Under the pieces are notes generated by a model. It did not search any database, was not told the DNA's origin, and saw only the letters and a program-made list of their open reading frames with translations. Positions 53,070-62,243 of a stretch of 64,000 nucleotides of DNA are shown here, in pieces. The position numbers and the translations under genes were made by a program. Positions within the stretch are counted from its first letter, which is position 1; each line of letters begins with the position of its first letter. The DNA lies in the NCBI RefSeq assembly GCF_000262465.1, contig NZ_CM001489.1, positions 24,830-88,829 on the forward strand. The letters run 5' to 3'. Origin of the DNA: Frankia sp. QA3. GTDB taxonomy: Bacteria > Actinomycetota > Actinomycetes > Frankiales > Frankiaceae.

Positions 53070-54320
53070 TTCCATAAAATGGGTGCATCGCCCGTTTCTG
53101 GCGCTGTCCGGCCATCGAACAGTCGGTGATTCCGAAAACCAATTGCGGACATGCGGGGTGCGTGTGGAACCTCGCGGTGGAACAGAGCAGTCGTGGTACC
53201 GGCCGGGGCGTGGTCCAGCGCCGGGTTATGTCGAGCAGAACCGGCAGTTGACCGAGGCCCGCCGCGCATTCGACTGGCTCGCGGCGGGAAGCATCGTCGT
53301 CCAGCAGCAGGCATTACGCGACTTTGCCACGGCCATGACCAATTTCTGGCGGGGTTCGCATCGGCGTCCGGGATACCGCAAGCGTGGCTGCGGCGATGGT
53401 TTTCGGATCGTCGCGGTGCGATCCGGCGACGTCCGGCAGATCAACCGCCGCTGGTCCGAGGTGCGTGTTCCCAAAGTGGGCTGGGTGCGGTCTCGCCGCA
53501 GCCGTCCGGTGCCGGACGCGAGGTCGTACCGGATCACGCGGGGCCGTGCGGGCCGCTGTCATGTGGCGTTCGCCGTGGTTCCCGAGCCGATCGAAGCGCC
53601 GGGTACGGGCGAGGTCGTCGGGGTGGACCGGGGTGTGGCCGTGTCGGCGGCGCTGTCGACCGGTGAGCTGCTGTCCTGCCCCGGTCTGCGGCCCGCCGAG
53701 GCCGCCCGGCTGCACCGGCTCCAGCGTCGGCTCGCCCGCGCGAAGCGGGGCAGCACCCGGCGCGGCCGGTCGACGACGCGGATCGCCCGGGTGAAGGCCC
53801 GTGAGGCCGACCGACGGAAGGACCGGGCGGAGAAAACCTCCACGGATCTTGCTCGCCGTTACGATCTGGTCCGGGTCGAGGATCTGCGGATCGGGGCGAT
53901 GACCAGGTCGGCGCGGGGGACGGTCGCGGAGCCGGGACGTGGCGTGCGGCAGAAGGCCGGGTTGAACCGGGGGATCCTCACCAGCGGGTGGGGTCTGCTC
54001 GCGCAACGGTTGGAACAGAAAGCCGCCGGCCGGGTCGAGATGACACCGGCCGCCGTCTACACGTCGCAGGGTTGTTCGGCCTGCGGGCAGGTGGCCGCCG
54101 CGTTGCGTGAGAGCCAAGCGCGGTTCTGGTGTGTCGCCTGCGGATTGCGGTGCCACGCGGACGTGAACGCAGCCAGGAAGATCGCCGCGGGACGTGGGGT
54201 GACTGCACGGGGAGGCACGGCACCGGCCGAGCCTGTGAACCGCGAACCTCAACACGACGCGCCCTGCCTTCTGGTTGGTGCAGGAATGGGAATCCACCGC
54301 CTTCAGGCGGGGGAGGACGT
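53070..54320 (+). mobile_element. IS605/IS200-type element carrying tnpB only
   Basis: The right end is recognised from the hairpin CCGCC-TTCA-GGCGG followed by GGGAGGACGTCAA, the usual 3' end of such elements, ending near 54320. The left end is not defined; 53070 is an estimate from the drop in GC. No tnpA gene is present, so mobility would need a transposase in trans. The element is inserted next to or within a small SH3-like gene. Confidence 0.6.
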
Positions 54321-54363
54321 CAATTTGATCATGACTACAACGGTGAGGGATACGGCGTCATGA
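53158..54363 (+). CDS. tnpB: TnpB family RNA-guided nuclease (IS605 OrfB), 5' end damaged
   Basis: About 400 codons aligning with TnpB from residue 10 on: NRQLTEARRAFDWL, ALRDFATAMTNFWRG, then the RuvC core with Asp in VVGVDRGVAVSAAL, Glu in VRVEDLRIGAM and Asp in CHADVNAARKIA. The zinc finger CSACG...CVACG is complete. The N-terminal wedge start is broken: CGHAGCVWNLAVEQ, the normal family N-terminal helix, is read in a different frame at about 53144-53185, so a one-base loss lies near 53186. The gene may be inactive or may start internally. Confidence 0.8.
   Translation: MRVEPRGGTEQSWYRPGRGPAPGYVEQNRQLTEARRAFDWLAAGSIVVQQQALRDFATAMTNFWRGSHRRPGYRKRGCGDGFRIVAVRSGDVRQINRRWSEVRVPKVGWVRSRRSRPVPDARSYRITRGRAGRCHVAFAVVPEPIEAPGTGEVVGVDRGVAVSAALSTGELLSCPGLRPAEAARLHRLQRRLARAKRGSTRRGRSTTRIARVKAREADRRKDRAEKTSTDLARRYDLVRVEDLRIGAMTRSARGTVAEPGRGVRQKAGLNRGILTSGWGLLAQRLEQKAAGRVEMTPAAVYTSQGCSACGQVAAALRESQARFWCVACGLRCHADVNAARKIAAGRGVTARGGTAPAEPVNREPQHDAPCLLVGAGMGIHRLQAGEDVNLIMTTTVRDTAS
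54297..54310 (+). other. IS605-type right-end hairpin (CCGCC-TTCA-GGCGG)
   Basis: A 5-bp GC stem with TTCA loop in the 3' part of tnpB, followed by GGGAGGACGTCAA. In related systems this end also forms the guide scaffold region of the omega RNA. Confidence 0.65.
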
Positions 54364-54557
54364 AGGGCGCATACCACCTCAAGAAGGCGCCGCACGCCGC
54401 GTGTGGCGATGCCGCGAACGCTTATGGCAATTCCTGGTAGAGGGTACGGGTCGAGAGCACATCCACCGTCGGCTGAGTGTCCGCCGACAATCTCAGAATC
54501 ACCTACTCGGACGAGGACGGCGACGGTCGGGTCAGGTCCTACCAGGTGTGGCGGTGA
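54322..54557 (+). pseudogene. SH3-like secreted protein fragment with two Trp-to-stop codons
   Basis: One frame reads coherent protein across two stop codons: YGVMKGAYHLKKAPHAACGD, AYGNSW then TAG (54438-54440), RVRVESTSTVG then TGA (54474-54476), VSADNLRITYSDEDGDGRVR, ending YQVWR and TGA. Both stops sit where Trp is expected (SWW, GWVSADNL). The pattern of a bacterial SH3-like wall-binding domain is clear, but the 5' part of the gene is missing and the IS element ends directly before it. Confidence 0.6.
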
Positions 54558-55117
54558 CTACACCGACCACTGAGTCGGCACCGGATCTCATCGCCACATG
54601 GTCTGTAGACCTGTGCCCGAGGTTGGGCCTGCGGCTGCGCGGTGGGATCCGTCGATCCGTCGATCCGTCGGGGCAGGCGATCACACCACCGGTGGCATCC
54701 CGGGAAATCCGCTCGGCGAAGAGGCGTTTTGGAGTGGAGTCGATCAGGCTCTGCCGTTCGGAGCGGGTCTTCTTTCTAGATGCCGGACGGCGTCGACGAG
54801 GTCTCATTGCGGGGGCGATCGGTGCGCTGGGTGACCGTGGCGCAGTCCCGGATGTCCTGGCTCCGCGTGGCGGACTGCTCGCGGGTGGACGGCGCTGGCA
54901 TCTTGATGTGAGGATTGTCACGCACCGCTCGATCCCCCTCCCGGTCGCCCGCGCGGACACGGTGCACCTGATCGAGGTGGCCCGAATGGTCGGGCCGCCG
55001 CACCGATTGACCTGCGGGACTCGCCGCCCGGGAGCGTCCGCGCCCTCGTGTTGGTGCTCCGGACCCGGCCGAATGCCGATGGAGGGACGCGGGACAATTG
55101 GCACCCGGACCGCACGG
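54558..55117. other. Intergenic region, no gene recognised
   Basis: About 560 bp before the large nuclease-helicase gene. The frame of that gene stays open upstream, but the content before 55118 does not look like the family. It holds a triple ATCCGTCG repeat at 54646-54670. Confidence 0.45.
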
Positions 55118-58100
55118 ATGGTCCGGACAGAATGGTCCGGACTGGATGGTGACGTGCAGAGGTTCGACGACCACTGGGTCGTCTCCGCGGGCGACCTCGT
55201 TGACGACGTGGAGTGCGGGCACCGGGTCGGGCTTACCCATGCGCTTGCCACCGGCCTGCTGTCCGTCGTCGGCGGGGATGTCGTCGGCGGGGATGCCGGC
55301 ACGGACGGTGCGTCGTCCGCCGGCATCCGCGCCGCCGACGCGGTGCCCGGGGGTACGGCGGATGGCCTGCGGGGACGGCTGCGGATCAGCGCCCCGGACC
55401 CGACCGCGGTCCGGCATGGCGAGGCCCACGAACGGCGCTGGCTGGCACATCTACGGCGGTGTTTCGGTGCCGACGGGGTGGTGGAGATCCCTCGTCCGGC
55501 ACCAACACCCGACGCTCTCGCCGAGGCTAGCGAGCGGACGCGTCGCGCTCTCGGCGCCGGCGCGCCGGTGGTCTATCAGGGTGTGCTGTTCGACGGCTCC
55601 TTCCAGGGCCGTCCGGACTTCCTGATCGCAGCGCATCTCGATCCGAGAACCGGCGCGCACAGCGGCCTCGCTCAGCCGGGTCACTACGAGCCCTACGACG
55701 CCAAGCTTGCCCGGCAGGCCCGGCCCGGGGCTGTGCTGCAGCTCGCTGCGTACGCGGTGGCGTTACCGTCGGTCGGCGCGGCGGTGCCGCGCATGATGCA
55801 CCTCCTGCATCCCGCGCGGGGAGCAGGCACGACGGGCGCCACCGTGTCGACGGAACCGGGCGCCGCCGAGGCCGGGCGTGGCGGCGGGGGTGACCGGGCG
55901 GCCACCGTCGGCGTGGTGCGTTCGTTCCGGGTCGATGACGTTGCGCCGATGGTCCGCCATGCTCGCAGCCGCCTCGACGCCCGGCTGGCTGCGCCGGTGG
56001 TTGTTCCCGACCCGTCGTGGGCGCAGCCCCGTCCGGAGTGCGCAAGCTGTGCCTTCACCGAGCACTGCGCCGAGGGCCGGGCGACGGCCCGCGATCTGTC
56101 CCTGGTCGCGGGGCTGCGAACCGAACAGCGCCGGGTGCTTCGTGGCGCGGGCATCACGTCCGTCGAGGAGCTTGCCGCCGCGCGCGACGAGCAACGGCCG
56201 GCGGCGATGTCCGCTGCGGCGTTCGCTGGGCTGCGCCTACAGGCCGAGTTGCAGGCGACGCAGGATGCGACCCGCAGTACGGACGACCCCCTGGGGACGG
56301 TGACCGTGCGGATGGTCGATCCGGCGGGCCTCGCGTCGCTGCCGGTGGCGGACCAGGCCGACATCTACTTCGACATGGAGGGTGATCCGTATGCATTGGA
56401 CGCCGCCGGTCTGGAGTACCTCTTCGGGGCCGTCACGCTGACCGACCCCCCGGGCGGGCGGGTCGCGGGCGATGCCGCGGCGGAGGACTTCCGGGCGTTC
56501 TGGGCGCATGACCGGCTCGGCGAGCGGCTGGCGTTCGAGTCCTTCGTCGACTGGGCCGTGGCGCGGTTGCGTGAGCATCCGGGCGCCCACATCTACCACT
56601 ACGCGCCCTACGAGCTCAACGCGCTGCGGCGGCTGGCGGCCCGGCACGGTACGAGGGAGCGGCAGATCGACGAGCTGCTCGCCGGCAACCGGCTGATCGA
56701 CCTTTACGCGGTGGTCCGGCGCAGTCTGCGGATCTCCCAGCCGTCATATTCGATCAAGTATCTCGAGCCCTTGTTCTTCCCGGACGCGCGGCAGGCGGCG
56801 GTGAAGAACGCCGCCGACAGCATCGTGGCGTACGAGTCCTTCCTGGAGCACCGGGCCGCGGGGGAGACGGCCGAGGCCGATCGGGTACTCGGCGAGATCG
56901 CCGAGTACAACCGGGTGGACTGCGTGTCGACGCACCGGCTGCACCGCTGGCTGCTCCGGCTGCGCGAAGCCGAAGGGGTTCCGGCTCGTGGGAGTGTCGC
57001 GGTGGATCCCGGCGCCGTCGGAGCCGATCTCCCGGGTGGGACCGATCCGGCCGCACCGGCGGGTGATGACGATCCTGATGCCCTCGTCGACGCGCTGGTC
57101 GCGGGGCTGCCCCCCGAGCCGACGGCCTGGTCGGCCGAGGAACGGGCTCGGGCGCTGCTCGCCGCCGCCGTCGGCTATCACCGGCGGGAGAACAAGCCGG
57201 CCTGGTGGACCTACTTCGCAGCGCTGACCGCCGACCGGGCGAGCCTGGAGGCGGCCGACGACTGCGCCGTGCCGACAGGGTGGGCCGTGGTCGAGGACTG
57301 GGAGGAGCCGTCAGGTCGGCGGCGGCGCAGCCGGCGGCTGCTGCAGGCACGCATCGACCCGAACCGTCCGCATCCGTTCGACCGGGGTGAGTCCGTGCGG
57401 TTGCTCTACCTCGGTCGGCCGGGCGCCGCCGGTGCGACCACGGATGCCGTGGTCGAACGGGCCGCGCCGCACGAACTGCTACTCCGCGAGAACGCGGCAC
57501 CGGACGCCGTCAGCCGCGCGCTGCCGACGGCGGTGCTGCCCGGCGCTCCCGTACGGCCGGAACCGAAGCCCACCGCGGTCCGGGAGCTTGCCCGCCGGGC
57601 CGTCGCCGCGCTACCCGGACGCCTGCCCTCGGAGTCGGCGACGGACCTGCTGCGTCGTGACCCGCCCCGGCTGGTCGGCCCGGCGGCCGGTCTGCCGGCA
57701 CCCGCCGAGCACGGCGACGACCAGGTCGCTGCCGTCCTGGCAGCGGTCAGCGCCCTCGACGGCTCGTACCTGGCCGTGCAGGGGCCGCCCGGCGCCGGCA
57801 AGACCTATCTGGCCGGACGGCTGATCCAGCACCTGATCGCGCAGGGGAAGTCGGTGGGAATCTGCTCGACCAGCCATAAGGCGATCGAGAACGCGATGCT
57901 CGCCGCTACCGGCCAGCCCCCGACGCCCACCGGCCATGCCGGGCCGGACGACACCGACACCGACACCGACGGCGCCCCGCCATGGCGCCCCATGGTCGCC
58001 GCAGCCAAGAAGCAACGCGCTGGCGCACCGGCCGACCCGGCGCACCGTCCACCCTGGGATACGCCGCGCGACCTGCGGGCGCTGGCGGCGTGGCGGGAGG

Positions 58101-59134
58101 CCCATCCGGACGGGCATCTCGTCGGCGACACCGCCTGGGCTTTCGCCAACCCGGCGCTCGCGGCCGTGCCGTTCGACGTCCTCATCATCGACGAGGCGGG
58201 GCAGTTCGCACTTGCCGACACCCTCGCGGTGGCCGGCGCAGCCCGCAACCTGGTCCTGCTCGGAGACCCGCAGCAGCTGCCGCAGGTCGTCGCGGGGATC
58301 CATCCCGAGGGCGCGGACGCCTCTGCGCTGTCGCACCTGCTGGGCGACGCCGAGGTGATCCCACCCGAGCTCGGCTACTTCCTCGACCGGACCCGCCGGC
58401 TGCATCCGGCCGTGTGCGAGCCTGTGTCGGCTCTCGCCTACCGTGGCCTGCTGCGGGCCCACCCGATCGCCGCAACCCGAGCCGTCGCCGACGTGCCAGC
58501 CGGGTTGTATCTGTACGACGTCGTCCACCACGACAACGCCACCCGCTCCGACGAGGAGGTGACCGCGGTGGGTGCGATCGTCCGGCACCTGGTGGGACGC
58601 GTGATCATCGACGGGGCATGGTCCCGCCCACTGACCGGGGCGGACGTACTGGTGGTCGCCCCCTACAACCGCCAGGTCCGAGCGGTCGAACATGCACTCG
58701 AGGCTGCCGGCCTGACCGGTGTGCGGGTCGGCACGGTGGACCGGTTCCAGGGACAGGAAGCGGCGGTGGTAATCACGTCGTTGACGACCTCCAGCGCCGC
58801 TGAGGCGCCGCGCGGGCTCGACTTCCTGCTCTCCCGCAACCGACTCAACGTCGCGTTGTCCCGGGCGCAGGTGGCGGCGGTCCTGGTGATGTCCCCGGCG
58901 CTGCTCGACAGCTCCCCCCGTAGCGTCGCGGAGCTCCACCTGCTGGCCGGGCTGGCACGGCTGCGGGCGATGGCACGCACCGATCTGGCCGCCGTGCCTG
59001 CGCCTCGTCCCGTCGAGCCGGCGACGGCGGCCGCGAGCGACGGCGTTACGCCGGTCCTCGTCTCCGAGCCGGTGACCGACGGCGCCCGCGCAACCGGCGG
59101 TCCGCCCACGCAGATGCATCTACCCTTCTCCTGA
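55118..59134 (+). CDS. RecB-like nuclease / DEDD exonuclease / UPF1-like helicase fusion (TM0106 family)
   Basis: A protein of about 1340 residues with three parts. First, a RecB/Cas4-like nuclease (TM0106 family) with GRPDFLI, YDAKLARQ and a Cys cluster CASCAFTEHC. Second, an RNase H-like DEDD exonuclease (YprB type): IYFDMEGDPYA, IYHYAPYELNAL, LIDLYAVVRRSL and YNRVDCVSTHRLH. Third, a superfamily 1 helicase: Walker A QGPPGAGKTYL, IIDEAGQFALADTLAV, VLLGDPQQLPQV, VDRFQGQEAAVVI and LNVALSRAQ. Function is unknown; roles in DNA repair or defence are possible. ATG 55118 or GTG 55154 are candidate starts. Confidence 0.85.
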   Translation: MVRTEWSGLDGDVQRFDDHWVVSAGDLVDDVECGHRVGLTHALATGLLSVVGGDVVGGDAGTDGASSAGIRAADAVPGGTADGLRGRLRISAPDPTAVRHGEAHERRWLAHLRRCFGADGVVEIPRPAPTPDALAEASERTRRALGAGAPVVYQGVLFDGSFQGRPDFLIAAHLDPRTGAHSGLAQPGHYEPYDAKLARQARPGAVLQLAAYAVALPSVGAAVPRMMHLLHPARGAGTTGATVSTEPGAAEAGRGGGGDRAATVGVVRSFRVDDVAPMVRHARSRLDARLAAPVVVPDPSWAQPRPECASCAFTEHCAEGRATARDLSLVAGLRTEQRRVLRGAGITSVEELAAARDEQRPAAMSAAAFAGLRLQAELQATQDATRSTDDPLGTVTVRMVDPAGLASLPVADQADIYFDMEGDPYALDAAGLEYLFGAVTLTDPPGGRVAGDAAAEDFRAFWAHDRLGERLAFESFVDWAVARLREHPGAHIYHYAPYELNALRRLAARHGTRERQIDELLAGNRLIDLYAVVRRSLRISQPSYSIKYLEPLFFPDARQAAVKNAADSIVAYESFLEHRAAGETAEADRVLGEIAEYNRVDCVSTHRLHRWLLRLREAEGVPARGSVAVDPGAVGADLPGGTDPAAPAGDDDPDALVDALVAGLPPEPTAWSAEERARALLAAAVGYHRRENKPAWWTYFAALTADRASLEAADDCAVPTGWAVVEDWEEPSGRRRRSRRLLQARIDPNRPHPFDRGESVRLLYLGRPGAAGATTDAVVERAAPHELLLRENAAPDAVSRALPTAVLPGAPVRPEPKPTAVRELARRAVAALPGRLPSESATDLLRRDPPRLVGPAAGLPAPAEHGDDQVAAVLAAVSALDGSYLAVQGPPGAGKTYLAGRLIQHLIAQGKSVGICSTSHKAIENAMLAATGQPPTPTGHAGPDDTDTDTDGAPPWRPMVAAAKKQRAGAPADPAHRPPWDTPRDLRALAAWREAHPDGHLVGDTAWAFANPALAAVPFDVLIIDEAGQFALADTLAVAGAARNLVLLGDPQQLPQVVAGIHPEGADASALSHLLGDAEVIPPELGYFLDRTRRLHPAVCEPVSALAYRGLLRAHPIAATRAVADVPAGLYLYDVVHHDNATRSDEEVTAVGAIVRHLVGRVIIDGAWSRPLTGADVLVVAPYNRQVRAVEHALEAAGLTGVRVGTVDRFQGQEAAVVITSLTTSSAAEAPRGLDFLLSRNRLNVALSRAQVAAVLVMSPALLDSSPRSVAELHLLAGLARLRAMARTDLAAVPAPRPVEPATAAASDGVTPVLVSEPVTDGARATGGPPTQMHLPFS

Positions 59135-59222
59135 AGTCGGGTTCGAGTCGGAAAACGCCGTTACGCGCGAACCGGCCTCGACTCTCGGACAACATTCGGC
59201 GTCATGCCGTTTGTGCACTTAT

Positions 59223-59252
59223 TTGTGCTTATCGTAAAACGGGTGCTACGAT
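59223..59252 (+). promoter_or_regulatory. Candidate promoter TTGTGC-N18-TACGAT
   Basis: A -35/-10 pair with 18-bp spacer in an AT-rich pocket, putting the transcription start about 30 nt before GTG 59290 of the GAF-LuxR gene. Confidence 0.6.
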
Positions 59253-59289
59253 TCCCTTCGTCTTCTACAGGTCGGGGAAGGGGACGCTC

Positions 59290-60186
59290 GTGACAGTGGA
59301 CGTGTCGGCCCCCAGTCGCGTGCAGATAGTCCTGCCGCGGGCGATCGCCCGGCTGCGCGCTTCATCGGGAGCCCATCTCACATTCGGCGGAATAGTCACA
59401 CCTCATTCCGGTCGATTGACCGTCACCAACGTGGACGGACCCGCGCCGAGCGGACTGCTCGGTCACTCCGTCCCACCCGGGACGGGAATCGGCGGGCAGG
59501 TGGTCCGGCATTGCCGCCCGGTCGTCATCAACGACCCGGCTGCGGCGAGAAGGGTTCTTCGCTCCACTGCCCCAACGATCGAGAGCAGTGAGCTGGGAGC
59601 GATTCTCGCGGTACCGGTCTGCATGGACAGCGTGGTGGTCGCCGTGCTGTACGGAGCCATGCGGACCGAGGTGCCGTTCACTGAGGCCGCGATCCACGCG
59701 GCCATCGCCACGGCTCGACTGATGGAACGCGAGCTGGGCGCAGTCGCTACACGTGCGGAGCCGCTGTCGCCAGCGGTGCCACCAGGGCGTCATGCGCCGG
59801 CCGCCAGGGCGGTGGGTGCCGTGCCGCTGCCGCGGTCGCCCGGCCAGCCGCAGGAGAGTCTGCGGCTGGCCTACCGGGAGCTTCAGGAGGTCACCGAACA
59901 TGTGGCCGACCCGTTGCTGCGTGGCCGGATCGGGGGCGTATCGGAGCTGCTGCGCGGCCTGCTTGATCAGGAGGCGAAGGTCGGCGGCCGGTTGGCGCTG
60001 ACCCCGCGTGAGCTTGAGGTACTGGCGCAGGTCGCACTCGGCCTGTCCAACGTCGAGACCGCGCGGCGCCTGACCGTCTCACCGGAGACGGTGAAGGCGT
60101 ATCTGCGCAGCATCATGCGCAAGCTCGGGGTCCGTAACCGGACCGCCGCAGTGCATGCCGCGCGTCAGCTGGGCATGCTTCCCTGA
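59290..60186 (+). CDS. GAF and LuxR-HTH domain transcriptional regulator
   Basis: A 298-residue regulator. A GAF-like sensor domain spans residues about 15-155 (HLTFGGIVTPHSGRLTV, GQVVRHCRPVVIND, LGAILAVPVCMDSVVVAVLYG). A coiled linker follows, then a LuxR-type helix-turn-helix at about 235-295: LTPRELEVLAQVALGLSNVE, TARRLTVSPETVKAYLRSIM, KLGVRNRTAAV. There is no receiver domain, so activity is probably controlled by ligand or redox sensing in the GAF part. GTG start with AAGGGGA upstream. A 22-bp perfect hairpin ends the unit downstream. Confidence 0.9.
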   Translation: MTVDVSAPSRVQIVLPRAIARLRASSGAHLTFGGIVTPHSGRLTVTNVDGPAPSGLLGHSVPPGTGIGGQVVRHCRPVVINDPAAARRVLRSTAPTIESSELGAILAVPVCMDSVVVAVLYGAMRTEVPFTEAAIHAAIATARLMERELGAVATRAEPLSPAVPPGRHAPAARAVGAVPLPRSPGQPQESLRLAYRELQEVTEHVADPLLRGRIGGVSELLRGLLDQEAKVGGRLALTPRELEVLAQVALGLSNVETARRLTVSPETVKAYLRSIMRKLGVRNRTAAVHAARQLGMLP

Positions 60187-60312
60187 CACGGCGGCGGCTC
60201 CCGGGCGTCATACGGGAGGGCCGCTGGTCGGGCGAAGCCGCCCTTCGGGATGCGGCGCATATCTTCCCTCACCGCTGTGAGCCGGACTGGCTCCCGCTCG
60301 GGGGACGCGCCT

Positions 60313-60361
60313 CATCCTGCGCCGGCGGATCCGGGTCCACCGGATCCGCCGGCGCAGGATG
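60313..60361. terminator. Perfect 22-bp inverted repeat, likely terminator
   Basis: Two 22-bp arms with no mismatch around a 5-nt loop (GTCCA). It lies 127 bp downstream of the GAF-LuxR stop. There is no U-run, which is usual in high-GC actinomycetes. The stem is longer than a normal terminator, so another role (attachment or regulatory cruciform) is possible. Confidence 0.55.
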
Positions 60362-60453
60362 GGTCGACGGCCGGACGCGCCGGCTGCGGAGCTCGACGGC
60401 GCCGCGCCGTCCGCCGCACCAGGTATTCCCAGGCTCAGGGCATGGACCGGCAT

Positions 60454-60499
60454 CCCGACATGGACGTCTCCGCTGGCCCGACATGGACGTCTCCGCTGG
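60454..60499. repeat. 23-bp perfect tandem duplication
   Basis: Two consecutive identical 23-bp units beginning CCCGACATGGACG in non-coding DNA. Confidence 0.85.
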
Positions 60500-61151
60500 C
60501 CTTGTGTCGCCGTGCGGGACCTCGTGTGGTTCGCCTGAGGACTGTCGGCTCCATCTGGGCAGTCATGATGGCAGGACGGGCGCGGCGCGCCAGACGGCGC
60601 GAGCCGGCGATCGGTCAGCCGGCTCCGGGTGGGCCGGCCTCGCCGCCCCCTGAACATCCCAAGATCGCTGGCGACGCCGGGGGAATCCGCCGACCCGCCG
60701 ACGATGGGCCGACCGGTACCGGCAGACCCGTCTTGTGGCCCCGGCGTCGAGGCCCGCGATACCCGCCATCAGCGCGTCGCGGGTGTCGCATGGGAGATCG
60801 ACGTCAGCCGGGCCGGCGGGGGTGTGACCGATTTGTTCCACTTCCCATCCGGTGGCGGAGCCTGCCCGCGCCTCGGCTCGGTGCGGCATCAGCCTGGCGT
60901 GGGGCGCTTCCGCATGTGCGGCCCGATGGTGCCCGCGCAGTCGGAACCGGGCGTGCCGCGGCGGTGGCCGTCCCCGGTTCCCCCACCTGGCGCTGAACCG
61001 GGAGGTCCGGGGCGGATCGAGCTCGCGGGGCCGGGTCGCCGAGGGCAGGGGACCATCCGGTGGTGGCCCGACCGTCCGTCGGTCTCGTTGAAGTGGCCGA
61101 ATGGAACCCGTAGCGTCGGCGTCCGTCCGCGAGATTCCGGCGGGCATGCGC

Positions 61152-61186
61152 GGGGCCGGTGCGGCCCGCTCCGCCGCACCGGCCCC
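61152..61186 (-). terminator. Perfect 14-bp hairpin, likely plsC terminator
   Basis: Arms GGGGCCGGTGCGGC and its exact complement around a 7-nt loop, 76 bp downstream of the plsC stop on the minus strand. Confidence 0.6.
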
Positions 61187-61261
61187 GCTTCGTCCATCCG
61201 CCGCACCGACCAGGGAGATGCGGCGGAATGGACATCTTGTTGTCAGCCGATCACCGGATGG

Positions 61262-62065
61262 TCATCGGCTGACAAGTCCCAAGGAGGCCTTGAAGCGCTC
61301 GGCGTAGATATCCGCCTGGCGCTGCCCGGACAGTTCCTGGATGGACTTCATGATCTGTTCGGTTGCCGCCCGCTGTGCCAGCCCGGTGCGCTCGCCGGCC
61401 ATCTGCGGGAAGCTCAGCGGCGTGCCGAACCGGATCTGGACCTGGCCGGCACGCGGCAGCCGCCGGTCCATCGGCAGGACCTGGAAGGTGCCGATCAGCC
61501 CCACCGGGATGACGGGCACGCCGGTCTCCAGTGCCAGCCGCGCCACGCCGTGCTTGCCGCGGTACAGCCGACCGTCCGGTGAGCGGGTCCCCTCCGGGAA
61601 GATCGCAAGCAGGCCGCCCCGGCTCAGCACGCCCGCACCGGCCTGCAGCGCCGCGGTCGCCTTGCGGCGGTTGTTGCGGTCTACGGCGATCTGACCGGTC
61701 GCGGCGACGAACATCTTCCCAGCCAGGCCCTTCAGGCCAGGCGTGGTGAAGTACTCGCTCTTCGCCAAGAAGGTGATCCGTCGGTCGGACGCGAGCGCGA
61801 GGAACGCGGCGTCGAGCACCGAAAGATGGTTGCCGGCGATAATGGCAGGACCATCGGTCGGAATGTTCTCGAGACCTTCGACCGTCGGGTGCCAGAAAGC
61901 CTGGCATATCGGGCTCAGTACCTTCTTCATGCAGGCGTAGGAGATTCTCGACCAGGCGTCGGCCCGGTGCGTCACCGGAGCCGCGATCGTGCTGCCGCGC
62001 TGTGCGGGCACGAGTTGCGGAACCGTGGTGTCGACCTGCCGAACCATGGTCTGAACCTGAGGCAT
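61262..62065 (-). CDS. plsC: 1-acyl-sn-glycerol-3-phosphate acyltransferase
   Basis: A 267-residue PlsC-type acyltransferase that makes phosphatidic acid from lysophosphatidic acid and acyl donor. Motif I NHLSVLDAAF carries the H-x4-D catalytic pair; motif III FPEGTRSPDG and the following GVPVIPVGLIGT are typical. The N-terminal 30 residues before AWSRISYACMKKVL are disordered. ATG 62065 is used (AAGG about 9 nt upstream); further starts upstream add only low-complexity sequence. Confidence 0.9.
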   Translation of the reverse strand: MPQVQTMVRQVDTTVPQLVPAQRGSTIAAPVTHRADAWSRISYACMKKVLSPICQAFWHPTVEGLENIPTDGPAIIAGNHLSVLDAAFLALASDRRITFLAKSEYFTTPGLKGLAGKMFVAATGQIAVDRNNRRKATAALQAGAGVLSRGGLLAIFPEGTRSPDGRLYRGKHGVARLALETGVPVIPVGLIGTFQVLPMDRRLPRAGQVQIRFGTPLSFPQMAGERTGLAQRAATEQIMKSIQELSGQRQADIYAERFKASLGLVSR

Positions 62066-62212
62066 TGCCGTACCACCTTCGAGATTGGCCCCCCGGCATT
62101 CCCTCCCGTCAGTGGTACGCCGCCGGAGCCGATCCCCCTCGCGCGATCCGCTCGACCACCGGTCGGGATTCCGGGTACTGAATGCCGCCCCGCCAGCTAC
62201 CACACCTTTCCC

Positions 62213-62230
62213 TACCCCCGTACGGGGGTA
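62213..62230. promoter_or_regulatory. 18-bp palindrome TACCCCCGTACGGGGGTA, CsoR-like operator
   Basis: A perfect palindrome of C-tract, GTAC centre and G-tract. It resembles operators of CsoR-family metal, sulfide or formaldehyde sensors (TACCCC...GGGGTA). It lies 160 bp before the MMPL start and about 150 bp before plsC. Confidence 0.6.
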
Positions 62231-62243
62231 TTTCGGAATCGAG

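Larger units (their letters stand above)
60187..61261. other. Gene-poor region with two strong hairpins and a tandem duplication
   Basis: About 1.07 kb between convergent GAF-LuxR and plsC genes. Open frames lack family content. Supported elements are the hairpins at 60313-60361 and 61152-61186 and the repeat at 60454-60499. Confidence 0.45.

Noticed and set aside
54401..55117. Extension of the nuclease-helicase frame by about 240 codons upstream
   Set aside because: Frame is open only because of high GC; the added residues show no family content and overlap the SH3-like fragment.
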